From NCBI RefSeq assembly GCF_024346715.1, contig NZ_AP024852.1, forward strand, positions 310,001 to 374,000: DNA of 64,000 nt, in the 5' to 3' direction. The notes under the pieces are model-generated. The model did no database searches and was not told the origin of the DNA. It was given only the letters and a program-made list of their open reading frames with translations. The position numbers and the translations under genes were made by a program. This document shows positions 62,138 through 64,000 of this stretch, in pieces (the first letter of the stretch is position 1; each line of letters opens with the position of its first letter). The stretch is from Photobacterium swingsii. Lineage in GTDB: Bacteria; Pseudomonadota; Gammaproteobacteria; Enterobacterales; Vibrionaceae.

Positions 62138-63607
62138 ATGAGTACAGAATTGCTAATTAATGTAACGCCAAGTGAAACTCGCGTTGCAATGATTGAAGCC
62201 GGCACATTACAAGAAGTGCATGTTGAGCGTGAGTCTAAGCGCGGTATCGTTGGTAATATTTATAAAGGCCGTGTTAGCCGGGTGCTACCGGGCATGCAAG
62301 CTGCCTTTGTTGATATTGGCTTAGAGAAAGCGGCGTTCCTACACGCGTCCGACATTGTTCCCCATACTGAGTGTGTGGCTGAAAATGAAAAGCAACAATT
62401 TCAGGTGTTGGATATTTCAGAGCTTGTCCGCCAAGGCCAAGATTTAGTTGTGCAAGTGGTTAAAGACCCACTGGGCACGAAGGGTGCACGCTTAACAACA
62501 GATGTTACTTTACCATCACGTTACTTAGTCTTTATGCCTGGCGCAGCCCATGTGGGGGTTTCTCAGCGTATCGAGAGTGAAAAAGAGCGTGATCGCCTGA
62601 AGAAGGTGGTTTCTCACCATTGTGATGATTTGGGTGGCTTTATCATTCGTACTGCAGCAGAAGGTGCGACAGAAGATGAGGTGGCACAAGACGCGGCATT
62701 CTTGAAACACTTATGGCGCAAAGTGTTAGAGCGTCGAGTGAAAAATAAGCCTAAATCTATGCTTTATGGCGAGCTGGGTTTAGCGCAGCGTATTTTACGT
62801 GACTTTGTCAGCACAGAGCTTGACTGTATCCAAGTGGATTCGCGTTTAGGCTTTGAAAAGCTAAAAGAGTTTACCGATGAGTTTGTTCCTGAGCTTAGCG
62901 AAAAACTGGAGTATTACTCAGGTGAGCAGCCAATCTTTGACTTGTTTGATACCGAGAGTGAAATTCAGCGTTCATTAGATCGTAAAGTGGAGCTGAAATC
63001 AGGTGGCTACCTGATTATCGATCAGACTGAAGCTATGACGACAGTCGATATTAATACCGGTGCGTTTGTTGGTCGTCGTAACCTTGAAGAAACGATCTTT
63101 AATACCAACATTGAAGCAACCAAAGCGATTGCACGTCAGCTACGCTTACGTAATTTGGGTGGCATTATTATTATTGATTTTATCGATATGGCCTCTGAAG
63201 ATCACCAGCGTCGCGTGTTATTGGCACTGGAACAAGCACTGTCTTATGACCGAGTGAAAACCAACATCAATGGCTTTACTCAGCTAGGCTTGATTGAAAT
63301 GACGCGTAAACGTACGCGTGAAAGTATTGAGCATGTACTGTGTGGCACGTGTCCAACGTGTGAAGGGCGAGGCTCAGTTAAAACCGTTGAAAGTGTATGC
63401 TACGAAATCCTTCGTGAGATCACGCGTGTTAACCGTGCATACGATGCTGATCGCTTTGTTGTTTACGTTGCTCCTGCCGTTGCGGATGCACTGGGCGGTG
63501 ACGAATACCATGCGCTAGCAGAGTTAGAAGTCTTTATTGGTAAACAAGTGAAAATCAAAGGCGAGCCGTTATACGTGCAAGAGCAGTTTGATGTAGTCAT
63601 GATGTAA
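62138..63607 (+). CDS. rng: Ribonuclease G
   Basis: 489 residues, the RNase G length, without the long C-terminal scaffold of RNase E. An S1 RNA-binding domain lies at about 35-125. The catalytic domain has the metal-binding Ile-Asp-Phe-Ile-Asp-Met near 345, and the zinc-link Cys-Gly-Thr-Cys-Pro-Thr-Cys near 405 joins the dimers. It cleaves single-stranded A/U-rich RNA and trims the 5' end of 16S rRNA. It is translated just after maf. Confidence 0.98.
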   Translation: MSTELLINVTPSETRVAMIEAGTLQEVHVERESKRGIVGNIYKGRVSRVLPGMQAAFVDIGLEKAAFLHASDIVPHTECVAENEKQQFQVLDISELVRQGQDLVVQVVKDPLGTKGARLTTDVTLPSRYLVFMPGAAHVGVSQRIESEKERDRLKKVVSHHCDDLGGFIIRTAAEGATEDEVAQDAAFLKHLWRKVLERRVKNKPKSMLYGELGLAQRILRDFVSTELDCIQVDSRLGFEKLKEFTDEFVPELSEKLEYYSGEQPIFDLFDTESEIQRSLDRKVELKSGGYLIIDQTEAMTTVDINTGAFVGRRNLEETIFNTNIEATKAIARQLRLRNLGGIIIIDFIDMASEDHQRRVLLALEQALSYDRVKTNINGFTQLGLIEMTRKRTRESIEHVLCGTCPTCEGRGSVKTVESVCYEILREITRVNRAYDADRFVVYVAPAVADALGGDEYHALAELEVFIGKQVKIKGEPLYVQEQFDVVMM

Positions 63608-63619
63608 GTGAGGCTCCGC

Positions 63620-64000
63620 GTGACAAACGTTACCGTTCGTCTGGCGAGAGGAATGATGTGGCTGGTACTGACTGTGTTAGTACTGGCTTCGATTGCTGTT
63701 AGTGGTTTACGTCTTCTTCTTCCTCAGCTTAACGAATATCGCGAACCCATTCGTCAATGGGTTTCTGCGCAGGTCGATATGGATCTGCAAATTGAACAAG
63801 TGGAAGGGCATTGGCGCACCTTTGGTCCCTCGTTAATGCTGCAAGGGATCAGTGTTGGATCGTCTGATATCAGCCCTTCTTTAGTGAAAGTGGGTGATGT
63901 TGAAGTCCGCTTCGATTTATGGCGCTCTGCATTTCAATTACGGCCTGTCTTTAAAGATGTCAGCATTCATGATCTTGCTGTTGATCTTACTCAGATTCCA
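63620..64000 (+). CDS. yhdP: YhdP-family AsmA-like envelope protein, 5' part only
   Basis: The frame is open from here to the window edge (127 codons). It has an N-terminal membrane helix ending in Gly-Leu-Arg-Leu-Leu-Leu-Pro, then the start of an AsmA-type periplasmic region with His-Trp-Arg-Thr-Phe-Gly-Pro-Ser. In E. coli YhdP is a long bridge-like protein that moves phospholipids to the outer membrane. GTG at 63620 is preferred because GAGG lies six bases upstream; GTG 63608 and ATG 63653 are in the same frame. It follows rng at once, as in E. coli. Confidence 0.88.
   Translation, partial: MTNVTVRLARGMMWLVLTVLVLASIAVSGLRLLLPQLNEYREPIRQWVSAQVDMDLQIEQVEGHWRTFGPSLMLQGISVGSSDISPSLVKVGDVEVRFDLWRSAFQLRPVFKDVSIHDLAVDLTQIP

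Overview
The window looks like chromosomal DNA from a marine member of the Vibrionaceae, most likely Photobacterium or a close relative. This rests on the 16S rRNA sequence, on a complete MSHA type IV pilus locus, and on the gene neighbourhood metH - lysC - aminotransferase - pglL - uvrA - ssb - csrD - msh - mre, which as I recall it is the order found in Vibrio cholerae. The genus is inferred by eye from the 16S, with no search run.

Region 1 (1-11313) is an exopolysaccharide locus on the minus strand. Read 5' to 3' it encodes a Wzx flippase, a Wzy-type polymerase, an acyltransferase, a glycosyltransferase, a small OmpA-like lipoprotein, a Wzz-type chain-length protein, a second glycosyltransferase and a glycosyltransferase fused to a phosphoglycosyl transferase. 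A STAS protein and the start of another lipoprotein follow. The order matches sypK-L-M-N-O-P-Q-R of Vibrio fischeri, with Q and R fused and a SypA-like STAS protein at the far end. A GG-N10-GC sigma-54 promoter motif lies inside the locus. A glycosyltransferase gene is divergent at its right edge.

Region 2 (11340-22690) holds two tandem, nearly identical rRNA operons. The first is 16S - tRNA-Glu - 23S - 5S. The second is 16S - 23S - 5S - tRNA-Thr - 5S, with no tRNA in its 16S-23S spacer. Promoters, boxA elements and terminators are visible.

Region 3 (22700-37830) is core metabolism and repair. metA and metH each carry MetJ operators. A CPA1 Na+/H+ antiporter lies between them. An aspartokinase gene (minus strand, TTG start) is preceded by a lysine riboswitch. 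Then come a class V aminotransferase, a PglL-type O-oligosaccharyltransferase, and divergent uvrA and ssb sharing a LexA box.

Region 4 (37831-58861) begins with a LysR regulator and csrD/mshH. The full MSHA pilus set follows: mshI J K L M N E G F B A A2 C D O P Q. It has two tandem major-pilin genes, then a pair of mutually exclusive hairpins, and it ends with the large surface protein MshQ. MshE carries c-di-GMP-binding MshEN motifs, so the pilus is probably extended under c-di-GMP control, as the syp-type polysaccharide usually is.

Region 5 (58862-64000) is the cell-shape and envelope cluster mreB-mreC-mreD, maf, rng and the 5' end of yhdP.

Most of the window is conserved core genome. The least ordinary parts are the rearranged and fused syp-like locus, the duplicated MshA pilin with its downstream RNA switch-like hairpins, and the mosaic MshQ.
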